A DNA stretch of 64,000 bases, taken from NCBI GenBank assembly GCA_963281255.1, contig OY725498.1, positions 4,216,001 through 4,280,000 of the forward strand, given 5' to 3'. The translations under genes were made by a program, and so were the position numbers. Below, piece after piece: positions 1-9,779 of this stretch. Source of the stretch: Aphrocallistes beatrix (lineage: Eukaryota; Porifera; Hexactinellida; Sceptrulophora; Aphrocallistidae). The notes under the pieces are model-generated. The model saw only the letters and a list, made by a program, of their open reading frames with translations, ran no database searches and had not been told where the DNA came from. How positions within the stretch are numbered: position 1 is the first letter of the stretch; every line of letters starts with the position of its first letter.

Positions 1-356
1 CGTCATTGTCACCTTTTTTTAAAATTAGAAATTTCAGTTTTTCGACTATAACTCAGTTATTTTGGGTGATAGAAGGCTGAAATTTTAATAAAATGTGGAC
101 ATTAATATTCCTCACATGTTATTAGCTATCATTAAAAAAAGATGACTTATCACTCTGTTATGACGTCATCATTACGCATCAAAATTTTGTGATTTTTTCG
201 TGCGATATCGATCATAACAGTAAGACAGATATATTTAGAGATGTTATCTCCCTTATAATTAATCATTGTGAGCCCAGGCACCTGAAGAGTGCCCCCGGCG
301 TACACAAAGTGTCCCCAGCCGCGCAGCGCAAGCAAGCGAAGCGCGCTTGTATAACA
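1..356 (-). repeat. Dispersed repeat, inverted copy of the 30.7-31.0 kb element
   Basis: Read on the minus strand, this stretch matches 30,655-31,040. It starts with a GC-rich, short-palindrome segment (AAGCGCGCTTCGCTTGC and an ACACTTTGTGT-like core at 300-350) and continues into an AT-rich part with TGACGTCAT and a 'cagccttctatc' segment. Related GC-rich ends occur near 24,115 and 50,498. No coding capacity is seen. It is probably a non-autonomous transposon; the class is not established. Confidence 0.6.
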
Positions 357-360
357 TAAT

Positions 361-640
361 ATTCTAGTTTGTTATACAGATAGAGTCTTAGTTGAACGAA
401 ACATAGACTCTGTGAAAAATGAAATAAGAAACAAATTCACTTAATGGAGAAACTACTGTTAAAGTTGGGTGAAGTTGAGCAAAGTTTTGAAAAGGAATAC
501 AAATTAGAGAGAAATGATTCTTAAAGCTTTAACAAAAGTGCATTCTCATACTGATAGCAAACAAGGGGGAAACGAAATGTTTTTTGTAACGGAGATACTA
601 CTACTAATAAAACAATGTTTACAGAAGCCTAGTGAAAAAA
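361..640 (+). pseudogene. Relic of NHL-family coiled-coil region
   Basis: This segment matches 5,140-5,400 at nucleotide level: both carry 'atagagtctta', 'catagactctgtga', 'aaatga(t)ataagaaacaaatt' and 'gaaaaggaa'. There it precedes the NHL part of a broken gene. No open frame survives here and no propeller sequence follows. It is a decayed duplicate of the 5' half of the 5.1-6.2 kb pseudogene. Confidence 0.5.
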
Positions 641-1150
641 ATCGATGGACAAAAAACTCGGGGTCAAAAAAATAACTTCTTTTCATAGAATAGATTATTA
701 AATTTTGAATGGTATATTTATATCGGTCAATTGCTGATTTTAATTAGCCTATTTGGACCTGGAATGTTGCTAACTCATTTCCGGTCAAATCATTTTGGGC
801 GGGGAAGGCATAAAAATTAGGGGTACAACATATAAATAGAATGTACTCCAATGCTAAGTAAACTCTGATTTACATAGATTGAATGTACGAGCCCCCATGA
901 AGTATTTAGTTCAATTCTTAATATCTCTTTTTACAGTAACTGTAATTACTATCTAAGCCCAATTTATTATTATGAGGAATAATTTAATCAATGAAGCTAG
1001 CTGAATTAGATGCCGTATAATGTACGTAAATAGAAACAAGTTTGTAGTGAGAATCTAACATTATAAGCAAATAAAAAATGTTGAAAGAATGAAAGCAATT
1101 CTAAGATTGTTATTTCTAACGTAGAAATTTAGTTGCTGATAACAATATAG
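641..1150. other. Intergenic, nothing recognised
   Basis: AT-rich DNA without a convincing open frame or terminal repeats. The last ~130 bases (about 1,010-1,150) match 2,390-2,535 and belong to the tandem duplication that includes the two following minus-strand genes. Confidence 0.5.
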
Positions 1151-1162
1151 AGAAATAATGAT

Positions 1163-2002
1163 TTAGCTGAGCATATCAATATTAAACTTTACAAAGTAAA
1201 ATTTGGTGTCACTATTAAGAGAAAACTTAGCAAATTTGAAAACATCTCTACCAGCCTCCAAACTGAATGTGTCTGCGACTTGGCGAGTATCTCGATACTT
1301 TATCACAACTTTACAGTTTGTGAATCCAATACCAATGGAATTCTGGTCTGATATAATCTGCTTGCAAATCCCACACTCCAACTCACTCACTTCTTCATTT
1401 AGAGTGAACAATCCATTAGAATCTGGATAGAAACCTTTGTTTATTATCACTCGCGTAATCGAGTCGTGGTAATTTACATTCGAACAACATGCAATGAAAC
1501 TGGCTCCAGGCAGAATGTTCAATGCACGCGCATTCCCATCAAGAGAAAGGGTATGATATTTGGAAGGGCTGGTAAGTAATGTTGCGTCAAATTCCTTGAA
1601 TATATAATCTCTAATGTAAGAAGAGTTTGTTAACATGGGTTGATGGAGAGCTGGTAGAACTGGTACGTTATCAGCTTGTCCGGGTAAGATTGGGTCAATT
1701 GTCGGATTCACATCATCATATGGACCTTTATCAGGCCGAGTAGTATATTTTATACTTGTATCTGGATCATCACTACTGAACAAAAACCAAAAACATTGCT
1801 TTACTTTCTTTAAACAGCCTCCTGATGTATTCGTTGATTCTTTCGGTTGATAACTTCGAGGATTCATTTGAGGGGAATTTAGTCTCTCTGATTGAGATTG
1901 AATTGGGAAATCAGAATCAATTTCATCTTCTTTATTTTGAACTAAACATTTCTGTTTTTTATTAACCGCCTTATCAGGCCCACTCTGTTTGGTCCTCTTC
2001 AT
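1163..2002 (-). CDS. Uncharacterised protein with C-terminal cysteine-bearing domain (copy 1)
   Basis: A 279-residue single-exon frame with a true ATG. The N-terminal ~90 residues are polar and basic (KRTKQSG..., NKKQKC), followed by a short Trp/Phe-rich patch (CFWFLF). The C-terminal half (~150-279) has the layout I-L-P-G-A-S-F-x-A-C-C, VIINKGF, L-E-C-x-I-C and F-x-N-C-K-V-x-I-K. That spacing resembles a domain that follows ubiquitin-like domains in uncharacterised eukaryotic proteins, and it is shared with the gene at 3,853. No ubiquitin-like domain is visible in this copy. The gene at 2,541 is its tandem duplicate. Function unknown; the pair CxIC could bind metal. Confidence 0.6.
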   Translation of the reverse strand: MKRTKQSGPDKAVNKKQKCLVQNKEDEIDSDFPIQSQSERLNSPQMNPRSYQPKESTNTSGGCLKKVKQCFWFLFSSDDPDTSIKYTTRPDKGPYDDVNPTIDPILPGQADNVPVLPALHQPMLTNSSYIRDYIFKEFDATLLTSPSKYHTLSLDGNARALNILPGASFIACCSNVNYHDSITRVIINKGFYPDSNGLFTLNEEVSELECGICKQIISDQNSIGIGFTNCKVVIKYRDTRQVADTFSLEAGRDVFKFAKFSLNSDTKFYFVKFNIDMLS

Positions 2003-2540
2003 TGATAATATTAATCTTAATTTTTAATATGAATAATCAAGTAAATATTCCTTTAATAAATTAAAAGAAGGCACTGATCTAGAAATGACTACTTCTACGT
2101 AGGTCTGATCGTTATTCTTGTAGAGTTATGATGACGCCTTATATAAAATTAAAAGGTTCAAACTAGCTAACATATTTGAAAGGGTATACAGTAGAATTCG
2201 CTTATTAGCAACTCGGGTTTTGCTCACAAAAGGTTGCTACAGTCCACTTCCGAAAACCGGGGCCTTCAGGAAATATGGTCGCGTTCTATACAAACTACTC
2301 TCGGAAACCGGGACGAGTTTGGATGATATTTTTCCTTGCAAAATTATGTTTTTATTTTAAAACATTGAAGAAACTGTTAGCTGAATTATTAGGTGCCGCA
2401 TAATGTAAATAGAAAAAACTTTGTAGTGAAAATCTAACATTATAAGCAAATGAGAAAAAATGTTGAAAGAATGAAAGCAAGATTGTTATTTCTAACGTAG
2501 AAATTTAGTTGCTGATAACAATATAGAGACAAATAATAAT
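2003..2540. other. Duplicated flank with a pogo-like transposon end
   Basis: Positions ~2,390-2,540 repeat the 3' flank of the preceding gene, and ~2,010-2,160 match 3,180-3,330, so the tandem duplication includes flanking DNA. At 2,192 'cagtagaattcgcttattag' resembles the terminal repeats of the pogo-like MITEs elsewhere in the window. A clear matching second end was not found. No gene is seen. Confidence 0.45.
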
Positions 2541-3149
2541 TTAGCTGAGCTTATCAATATTGAACTTTACAAAGTAAAATTTAGTGTCACCATCAAGAGA
2601 AAACTTAGCAAACTTGAATACATCTCTACCAGCCTCCAAACTGAATGTGTCTGCGACTTGGCGAGTATCTCGATACTTTATCACAACTTTACAGTTTGTG
2701 AATCCAATACCAATGGAATTCTGGTCTGATATAATCTGCTTGCAAATCCCACACTCACTCACTTCTTCATTTAGAGTGAACAATCCATTAGAATCTGGAT
2801 AGAAACCTTTGTTTATTATCACTGGAGTAATCGAGTCATGGTAATTTACATTCGAACAACATGCAATGAAACTGGCTCCAGGCAGAATGTTCAATGCACG
2901 CGCATTCCCATCAAGAGAAAGGGTATGATATTTGGAAGGGCTGGTAAGTAATGTTGCGTCAAATTCCTTGAATATATAATCTCTAATGTAAGAAGAGTTT
3001 GTTAACATGGGTTGATGGAGAGCTGGTAGAACTGGTACGTTATCAGCTTGTCGTGGCAAGATTGCGTCTATTATCGGATTCTCATCATCATATGGACCTT
3101 TATCAGGCCAAGTAGTATTAGCGTCTGTAATTTTATCTAGATTACCCAT
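2541..3149 (-). CDS. Tandem duplicate of the 1.2-kb gene, shortened N-terminus (copy 2)
   Basis: 202 residues, nearly identical to copy 1 from the motif PDKGPYDD onward, with the same cysteine pattern (one two-residue deletion before C-x-I-C). The N-terminal basic region is missing. The sequence matching the copy-1 start lies at about 3,150-3,172 but reaches a stop after eight codons (MKRTKQDG). The present frame would have to start at a different ATG (MGNLDKI...). Either a deletion destroyed the original start and this is a truncated gene or early pseudogene, or a short intron restores the frame. Confidence 0.5.
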   Translation of the reverse strand: MGNLDKITDANTTWPDKGPYDDENPIIDAILPRQADNVPVLPALHQPMLTNSSYIRDYIFKEFDATLLTSPSKYHTLSLDGNARALNILPGASFIACCSNVNYHDSITPVIINKGFYPDSNGLFTLNEEVSECGICKQIISDQNSIGIGFTNCKVVIKYRDTRQVADTFSLEAGRDVFKFAKFSLDGDTKFYFVKFNIDKLS

Positions 3150-3174
3150 CCTGTTTAGTCCTCTTCATTGATAA

Positions 3175-3852
3175 TCTGAATCTTAAATGTATATGATTAA
3201 TCAATTAGATATTCTTCCAATAATTTAAAAATTGGTAATCAAGAAATGACTACTTCTGCCAAAGTCTGATCGTTGTTCTTGTAAAGTTATAATGATGGGG
3301 ATACAATTAAAAAGTGCAAACTAGTGAGTTAACATTTCCAAAATAGTATACTATTACTGTTGCAGTGGCGTACTAAGGGGAGCGATTGAGGCAATGCCCT
3401 CCCTCAATTCCCGAAAAGTTTCCGAGTGATACATTACACTCCAATACCAAAAGTAGTTATTATGGTTAGAGAATCTGATTATCATATTTTCGAGTGGTTA
3501 TGAAAATTAAGATTTTTTTGTTTACAATAGGTAAATAAGGCAAGCCTGTTTGAAATGGATTCGTGAAAGTAATAAATATTTGGCACTCGCAGGGTAACTC
3601 TGTGAATACAAAGTGTTCGATAGTCACACGATTCAAGTGCGCTTGTAATTATTATATTGTCAATGTTTGAATATAGTAAATCTGACTAAAATTTTTCATG
3701 AAAAAAGTATTTTATATAATAATTAGTAAACAAAATAAAAAATCGTTTAGATTACAAATTGGGGGTTTTATGAATGACTAATAGAAGAAAATTATCATAA
3801 GAACTAAATTATAACAGTTACTTGTGTAAATGTATATAATATTATTGTTTAA
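3175..3852. other. Intergenic with a TE-end-like segment
   Basis: The first ~150 bases match 2,010-2,160. At 3,364 the sequence 'cagtggcgtactaaggg' followed by a Gly/Pro-codon-like GC-rich run resembles ends seen near 4,800 and 33,060. The rest is AT-rich with no open frame of note. Confidence 0.35.
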
Positions 3853-4539
3853 TTAACTGAGAGTAAATTTGATATAATTATATTTCAATATTTCTTCTGC
3901 ATTCTTTAGACATAGACAATTGTCAGCCGGGGCTACCATTTCATATTGGGTGAAAGAAGACTTTATTTTTTTAAACTTTATCTTTACAGAACATCTGTAA
4001 AAGCTCACATTAGTGATATCGTTAGGGAAAATGAAAGCCTCACAGGCTGGGCATTGAAGTTCAAACATATACTCAGCATAGTTGCATACTTTGTTACTTT
4101 CTTCACACATTCCTAGGTTTACCCATACTTTTCTTTTATATGCTATACATGAATATTTACGACAAATTCCCTCAAAATTTATACCCTCTGAAATGACTCG
4201 ATAAATTGGGGCACTCGCTGAAAATCCTTGCAATTCAAAGCAAGCCTCAGATGTCATATCTGGTGCATCAAAAGGTTCCAAGTTCTGTGCCCCACCTTTG
4301 ACTGCAATATCTAGTGTAACCTTGAGAATTTTCACATAAGGTTCAATTTTTCCTACACAAATGGCATCAGAAAGAGGAAGTCCATTATAAGAAATAATCT
4401 GGCTTGATTCACTAATCCCAGTTTGGAGTTGCAAATTTTTCTTTATTGAAGAGATACTATCATTTTTGGTGTAATAGAGAATCACCGACTTCTGATTTGG
4501 AAACCTGGTTTGAACCTGTAAAATCCCTCTAATATGCAT
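3853..4539 (-). CDS. Ubiquitin-like domain protein with C-terminal cysteine-rich domain
   Basis: 228 residues, single exon, ATG start four bases after a candidate acceptor (tacgtag). Residues ~5-84 follow the ubiquitin fold: a beta strand LQVQTRF, helix SSIKKNLQLQTGI, I-S-Y-N-G at the I-F-A-G-K position, and an ending K-V-T-L-D-I-A-V-K-G-G like the ubiquitin L-x-L-R-G-G tail. A spacer leads to a C-terminal domain (~110-228) with G-I-N-F-E-G-I-C, C-I-A-Y, V-W-V-N-L-G, C-P-A-C and F-Y-R-C. The chain continues past the GG, so it is either processed or an integral ubiquitin-like domain. Same family as the two genes at 1.2 and 2.5 kb, but divergent. Function unknown. Confidence 0.65.
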   Translation of the reverse strand: MHIRGILQVQTRFPNQKSVILYYTKNDSISSIKKNLQLQTGISESSQIISYNGLPLSDAICVGKIEPYVKILKVTLDIAVKGGAQNLEPFDAPDMTSEACFELQGFSASAPIYRVISEGINFEGICRKYSCIAYKRKVWVNLGMCEESNKVCNYAEYMFELQCPACEAFIFPNDITNVSFYRCSVKIKFKKIKSSFTQYEMVAPADNCLCLKNAEEILKYNYIKFTLS

Positions 4540-5130
4540 TTATCTACGTATTTATATAAGAATTAATAAAGAAAGAAATATAAAAATTTTTGTCTCTAAT
4601 TAGCAATTATTTTACTTAATTTATATTTTATTTTGATAAAAGGTAAATATACATCGTGATTATGTGACAGTCATTCTTAACGTTCTAGCTTAGACTTTTA
4701 CTTAACATGGCCCAGGAAATCTAAGAGAGATGTTCGTACCTGCTCTTTTTACATCACCCATCTCTGCTCCAGAGTCCAGACCCAAAACACCCCGCACTAC
4801 CCGATTCGGGTCAGGGGGGCAATTGCCCCCTCCTACGCCCCTGGATAAGCCACCAAATCTTATGAAGTATTGGCCGACTTATATAGCGAATTTAGTATTT
4901 GGTAGTTGTTAGTCACCAGAGAAGGTAAAATTGTGGTTAAGAAAGCCACCACCAAATTTTGGTTTTGTCGAGCACTGGAGCACACTAAAAATATAAGATT
5001 AAATAAGCCGAGCATAATATATAAAAAGGTGGAATGCACTCAATTGTCTATTGAAAATATACCATATATATATAAAATTATAAATTTTATTTTAATGTCT
5101 TACTATTAAATAACATCATATTCTAGGTTG
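4540..5130. other. Intergenic with a GC-rich transposon-like end
   Basis: At ~4,805-4,845 the sequence 'caggggggcaattgccccc' runs into 'cctacgcccctg', which resembles the end of a non-autonomous DNA transposon (reverse strand CAGGGGCGTAGG). A partner end was not located. Short open frames here are low-complexity or AT-rich and are not considered genes. Confidence 0.35.
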
Positions 5131-6247
5131 TTATACAGCTGCTGTATGATAAAGCGTTAAGATAGAGTCTTAGCGGAAGTGAAACAAAGCATAGACTCTG
5201 TGAGAAATGATATAAGAAACAAATTTGAAAGGAGAAACTACTACTATTTTAAGAAAATTTGAATTAGATTCTCAGTTGGATCAAATTGAGCACAATTTTG
5301 AAAAGGAAAACATTTGGAGAGGAATGATGCTTAAAATTTAACTAAAGAGCGTTCTTACACTGATAGCATGCTAGGAGGTAGCGAAATGCTTAAATCATTA
5401 AAGAAAGACTTCCTTAATAGTATTGATGTAAAATCGAATGAGATCCGATTCAATTCTTCTGCACCTCATGTGAGCTTATTCTGGAATGAAGATGTAGAGA
5501 ATGTTGTGAAGAATCTGGGAAGCATTGAAGTGATCCGTTACCAGCATAAGATTAATCCTGTCTACACAGCTAGCAGAGTAGGGAGTAGAGATGGAGAGAT
5601 GAAATCTCCTCAAGGACTTGCTATTGATAGCAGATCTTCTAAAATATTCATTGCTGATCATCAGGGTCAATATTTGTATAAATTCGGAGAGAATGGAGCT
5701 GGTAAACTGAACTATCCATGGGGTATAACAATATAGAATGATAAGGTGTATGTAAGCCAGTGGAGACGGGATATTTCCATCTGATATCTATGTTTGTGAT
5801 TGGGATAATAATATGGTATTTGTCTATTCTCAAAATCTCAAATACAAAACTAGTTTTAGAGATAACAGGTTAGACTATCCACGAGACATCAAACTAACTC
5901 AAGATAGAATATTTGTATTGGATGGAGGAAATCCTTGTATCCATATATTCAATAGAGATCTCAGCTATTCTCACAGTATTGTGAGTAGATGGACAAGTAA
6001 TGCTGTTGTTGATGGTTGGTTCTTCACTCTGGATCATGAAGAGAATATTCTAATTTCAGATTATGACAGAAATGTCATTAGTGTATTTAACCAGAGAGGA
6101 GAACTGATTCACCAGATAGGAAATGGAACTGATTCACCAGATAGGAAATGGATCTGATATCTTCTATCAGCCTAAAGGTATTGCTATTGATTCTATTAAT
6201 ATAATTATCGTAGTTGATGATAAAAAAAGATGTCTGAAAATATCCTG
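5131..6247 (+). pseudogene. Broken coiled-coil/NHL propeller gene on the plus strand
   Basis: The only plus-strand member of the NHL family in the window, and more divergent. 5,161-5,370 encodes coiled-coil-like sequence (VKQSIDSVRNDIRNKF) interrupted by stops. 5,368-5,736 is open and covers the end of the coiled coil plus a first NHL blade (MKSPQGLAI, FIADHQGQYLYKFG). A stop follows GITI, and 5,813-6,157 continues with blades 3-5 in another frame (YPRDIKL, HIFNRDL, ISDYDRN). A small local duplication (ACTGATTCACCAGATAGGAA twice near 6,104-6,148) shifts the final blade. It has at least three lesions and is probably not expressed as a full propeller. Confidence 0.7.
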
Positions 6248-6640
6248 AGTTTTTGTTCCTCGAAAAAATTAGCGTGTATTTTCTTGCTGTTTCTTTTTAA
6301 GAAAATTCTAAATACGTATATTTGATATCTGTAAATAATTTCATGTTACTTGTACGTAGTATAATATTCATAATAAGCAAGTGTAATACTCCACTCATTC
6401 TTTCTATGTTCTCATAATTTATTAAATATTCTTCTGACTTTACCAAAGTAATTACTGTGATTTGGGCAGTCACACATAATCCAATTCATAATTAAATCTG
6501 TATCATTCTAACACCAACTGACTAAAAAGCCAAGTATTAAAAAAAAGTTTTAAATAGTATTGTAAAAATCAATGATACAATATCTTAAAGATAGCTCACT
6601 TGATTCTATGACTACTACCATGATGCTAATCCCTTTAAGA
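6248..6640. other. Intergenic, nothing recognised
   Basis: AT-rich sequence with no open frame or repeat boundary seen. Confidence 0.4.
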
Positions 6641-6904
6641 CAGGGTTGCCGTGGGAATGGGAATGACTTTAAGCCTATGGGAATTTCCACATGTGGGAAT
6701 CTGTGAGCATCTGTGGGACTCTGTGGGATTTCCTGTGAGTTTCTGTGGGATTTCCTGTGAGTTTCCTGTGTGTTTCTGTGGGATTTCCTGTGTTTCTGTG
6801 GGATTCCCCGTGGAATTCTGTGGGATTTCCTGCGGCTTCTGTGGGATTTCCCACAGAAATCCTGTGGGAATGGGAATTGAAATTCCATTCCCACGGCAAC
6901 CCTG
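6641..6904. mobile_element. hAT-type MITE with minisatellite interior (264 bp)
   Basis: Terminal inverted repeats CAGGGTTGCCGTGGGAATGG and its complement at the right end (ccattcccacggcaaccctg). The flanking 8-bp sequences CTTTAAGA (6,633-6,640) and CTGTAAGA (6,905-6,912) differ at one base, as expected of an old hAT target-site duplication. The interior is a degenerate repeat of 'tctgtgggatttcctg' (~16-22 bp, about ten units). Open frames through it on both strands are products of the repeat and are not genes. Confidence 0.75.
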
Positions 6905-6912
6905 CTGTAAGA

Positions 6913-7591
6913 CCTCAAATAATAATAACTTGGCTAACTAAACAGAAAATAAGTTTAATTTAGTAGAATTTAAGCAAACCGTCTAGCTTTCTCACCATCA
7001 GCAAATGAGGCTAGCATTAATTTGATAGTTCATACTGGTACATGGCAAACGTTCCGTCTTTGGCAGGGCGTCCCGCTTCTTTTAACTAATTTTCACAAGG
7101 TCCCATTTTCACACGAAATGTATCCATTATGTCCCGGGTTTTTTATTGCATGTACATAGTGAAATACTTTTCTAATTCGTGTCCCGCCATGTCCCACGAA
7201 ATGAATATCGCATCCCGCTTTTATCATGGCCTGGAGGCCTGGAGAGAACCAAGGATATGTTTACTAACAGGACTGGACGAAGTTATATCAGTCAGGGAGA
7301 TAGCTAGATCGGTTCCATCAGTGGCGAGAAGACAGTTCTATCAGAACTCAAATGCGAAATTTTAAAACACTCAAGAGCTAATTTTTATAAAACTAACAAA
7401 CAATTTCATCATTAACAATAATCAAAGACAGAATAGAATTCTTGCATTAATCAAACTATCTAACACACACTGTATGAGATCGAGTTAGTAATAAAGTATG
7501 TACAAAATACTCAAGTAAATTTAGAAGAACTCACTGAAAAAGTTTACGAATAAAAGTACAAAATATAGAGCAGGAATAATGACGGTCCAAT
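6913..7591. other. Intergenic with scattered 'gtcccg' repeats
   Basis: Between 7,065 and 7,225 the words cgtcccgct, gtcccgggt, tgtcccgcc and atcccgctt recur, suggesting the remains of a transposon end with sub-terminal repeats. No second boundary was found and no coding sequence is supported. Confidence 0.3.
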
Positions 7592-8761
7592 TCAATTGTT
7601 TTTAATGGTACAAAATTTTTTCTTTGGGCAGTAACAGCATGCCCATTGTGGGCTGTGGCCGGCTATATACGGTTTGGTGTCATGTTTCGCGTGACAGGTT
7701 TCAGCACATGTTTCACAGACCCAGTTAATATTACACGTTGTACAAGTGGAATAATCCACTTTAGTGCCAGGCGTGAAGGTTTTGATGATGCACTGTTTCG
7801 GCAGGTCAGATTTTTGTAGAATCTGACCGGAAATTAGAATACTACCTCCAGGCTGCAGGCCACACTCAATGACTGGTTTTGTATTGAGTTCTAGCGGTAC
7901 TACATTGTCACTGTCAGCTTTGGCTCCTATCGCGTCATCTTCGCGAAATGAATCACCTTTCGTTAATAAGAATTTGACGTCCGGATTGATACCGACGATG
8001 TCGTGACCTAAACCGCGAATCGTCTCCGTCAGGCGAGGAATCGTCTCTGAAATCCGTTCCATTGGACCGATTTCAAAATCTGGAATGTTAAGGTTCAAAC
8101 TTTCAATAAAAAGTTGGGTTTTCACAGGTAGGGTGGATGGTTGGGGGAGATTCTTGGTGAGATATCGGTCGTAGCTGTCGGCTAAGAGTTGAATAGCTCG
8201 ATTCAGTTCGATTTCTATCTCCTTTTTCTCCTTCTTGAACTCAGTATCCAGTTCATGTTTCACTGAATTGGATTTTGCGTCCTTCATAGTCTGAACACGT
8301 CGTGAGGTCAATCTTTGTTTACATTCCTCAATCTTGCGGCTGTAGTCAAGTTTGATTTTGTGTAGGTAGCTCTCATAAGAAGCTAGACTGTTCTTCAAAT
8401 GCTTCTGAAGAACCTGCTCCACTGGACTCAAGTTCTCTTCCTTGTTGAAGGCATTCTGAGTCGCCTCCTCCGCCAATCTCTTGAAATACATTTCTTCTCC
8501 CTTCGTTTTCTCCTTCATAATCACGTCAATCAGCTCATCGTATTGGAAATCCTTCGTCACGTCGGCTACAGTGAGGAACCGCATGCAGAGAGGGCATTGA
8601 GAACGTCTGTCGATGCACTCTTCAATACACTTCTGACAAAACCTGTGTCCGCACACAGTCGTACAGGTGTTGGTCAGGTGCTCTGTACAGATTGGACAGT
8701 TGAAGAAGTCCAGGATTGGACTCAAGTTTATGTTCATGCACTGAGGTAGACTGGCACTCAT
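7592..8761 (-). CDS. RING-finger protein with C-terminal UBR-like zinc domain; probable E3 ubiquitin ligase
   Basis: 389 residues, one exon, ATG start. Residues 22-59 form a C3HC4 RING: C22-x2-C25, C37-x-H39, C42-x2-C45, C56-x2-C59. A charged, largely helical stretch (~85-215) with likely coiled coils follows, then a linker. Near the C-terminus (~328-385) cysteines and histidines are spaced C-TT-C, W-V-C-E-T-C, C-H-A-K-H and C-C-Y-C-P, like the UBR/FBXO11 zinc box used to recognise substrates. The expected role is E2-dependent ubiquitin transfer with the C-terminal zinc domain as substrate reader. RING assignment is firm; the UBR-like assignment rests on ligand spacing only. No neighbour suggests a pathway. 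Confidence 0.85.
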   Translation of the reverse strand: MSASLPQCMNINLSPILDFFNCPICTEHLTNTCTTVCGHRFCQKCIEECIDRRSQCPLCMRFLTVADVTKDFQYDELIDVIMKEKTKGEEMYFKRLAEEATQNAFNKEENLSPVEQVLQKHLKNSLASYESYLHKIKLDYSRKIEECKQRLTSRRVQTMKDAKSNSVKHELDTEFKKEKKEIEIELNRAIQLLADSYDRYLTKNLPQPSTLPVKTQLFIESLNLNIPDFEIGPMERISETIPRLTETIRGLGHDIVGINPDVKFLLTKGDSFREDDAIGAKADSDNVVPLELNTKPVIECGLQPGGSILISGQILQKSDLPKQCIIKTFTPGTKVDYSTCTTCNINWVCETCAETCHAKHDTKPYIAGHSPQWACCYCPKKKFCTIKNN

Positions 8762-9055
8762 TCGCTATCGTAAAATAATATAAAATAAATTTGAAGCCTA
8801 TTTATAATCGAATGAATTAAAATAAACGTGTCCAACGCGTAGATGGTTGTGTCATCTCGTAAACTGATCCTAATTGCGTATAACAGGGATATTATCAAAT
8901 ATCATTTCCTAATCATAACAGAATCTTGATCATTATGAATGAGGTAGGCTAAAGAGTAGGAATATCTGATGAGTACGTAACCATAGATGAGTCTATCTGT
9001 TTGTAAGAGTATGTTGGAATCACTACTCAATATGTCAGTGGGAATTACGATGAAT

Positions 9056-9278
9056 GGCGGACACTTCGTCGCTCGGACATTTCGTCGTTGGAATTTTTGT
9101 CCCCGGAAATTTTTCTTTCGCACTTACTAATTTCTCAATCAAAATGCCTCATTTTCAACCTTTTTTCAAACATTCTCCACTCCAAAAGCCTCACTTTCCG
9201 TTCCTTACATATTAGTGCCTGTTTATTTTAGTCTCTAATGAGACAAAGGTTCAGGGACGAAGTGTCCGATTACCATTA
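9056..9278. mobile_element. MITE-like element with 'gacgaagtgtccg' ends
   Basis: The left end is 'cggacacttcgtcgctcggacatttcgtcg' in two tandem units; the right end is 'gacgaagtgtccga', its reverse complement. The interior matches in inverse orientation part of 32,420-32,620 (cctcactttc / gaaagtgggcatttt), which starts with similar 'ttcgtcgc' units. Non-autonomous; class uncertain. Confidence 0.45.
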
Positions 9279-9457
9279 CGATATGGCATCTATATACATA
9301 TCTAGCGATAAATTATAGGAAAATAATTAATAATAATCAAAATTTAGTTATACATTGGTGAAATCAGTTTTGACAAATTGGATAGCCTATTTGTGTATCT
9401 ATTGAAATCTTATCTTGAAATACAGTGAATATCAAAATGAGTAAAAATGAACATAAA

Positions 9458-9630
9458 GGGTATGGTGGAAATAGTTCGCAAAAAAACGGAAATAATTCGA
9501 CTTTCTAAAAAAGGAAATAGTTCACATAAAAACTACCATTAATCCTAATGATAAAAAGTCGAACTATTTCCTAAATCTGCAATTCGAACTATTTCCTTTT
9601 ACGAAAAGTCGAACCATTTCCGCTTTACCC
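9458..9630. mobile_element. Short inverted-repeat element (173 bp)
   Basis: The left end 'gggtatggtggaaatagttcg' pairs with the right end 'gaaccatttccgctttaccc'. Inside, 'gaaatagttc' and its complement 'gaactatttcc' alternate in a palindromic layout. It is a small MITE or decayed hairpin repeat. Target duplication was not recognised. Confidence 0.45.
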
Positions 9631-9779
9631 ATATGAGCATACTCAACATGGAGTAAGGAATAATTCTGAAAATTATGTCACTCTCCCTCGTAAGTTATTT
9701 CACATCATTGAAAGATTTGACACGCAGAATGCCTCAATGAAATGTAGTGGAAATAAAAACGCCTCTTCATAGGAATTTG

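Noticed and set aside
6550-6963. Several overlapping open frames on both strands
   Set aside because: They are translations of a minisatellite inside a MITE, low in complexity and present on both strands.
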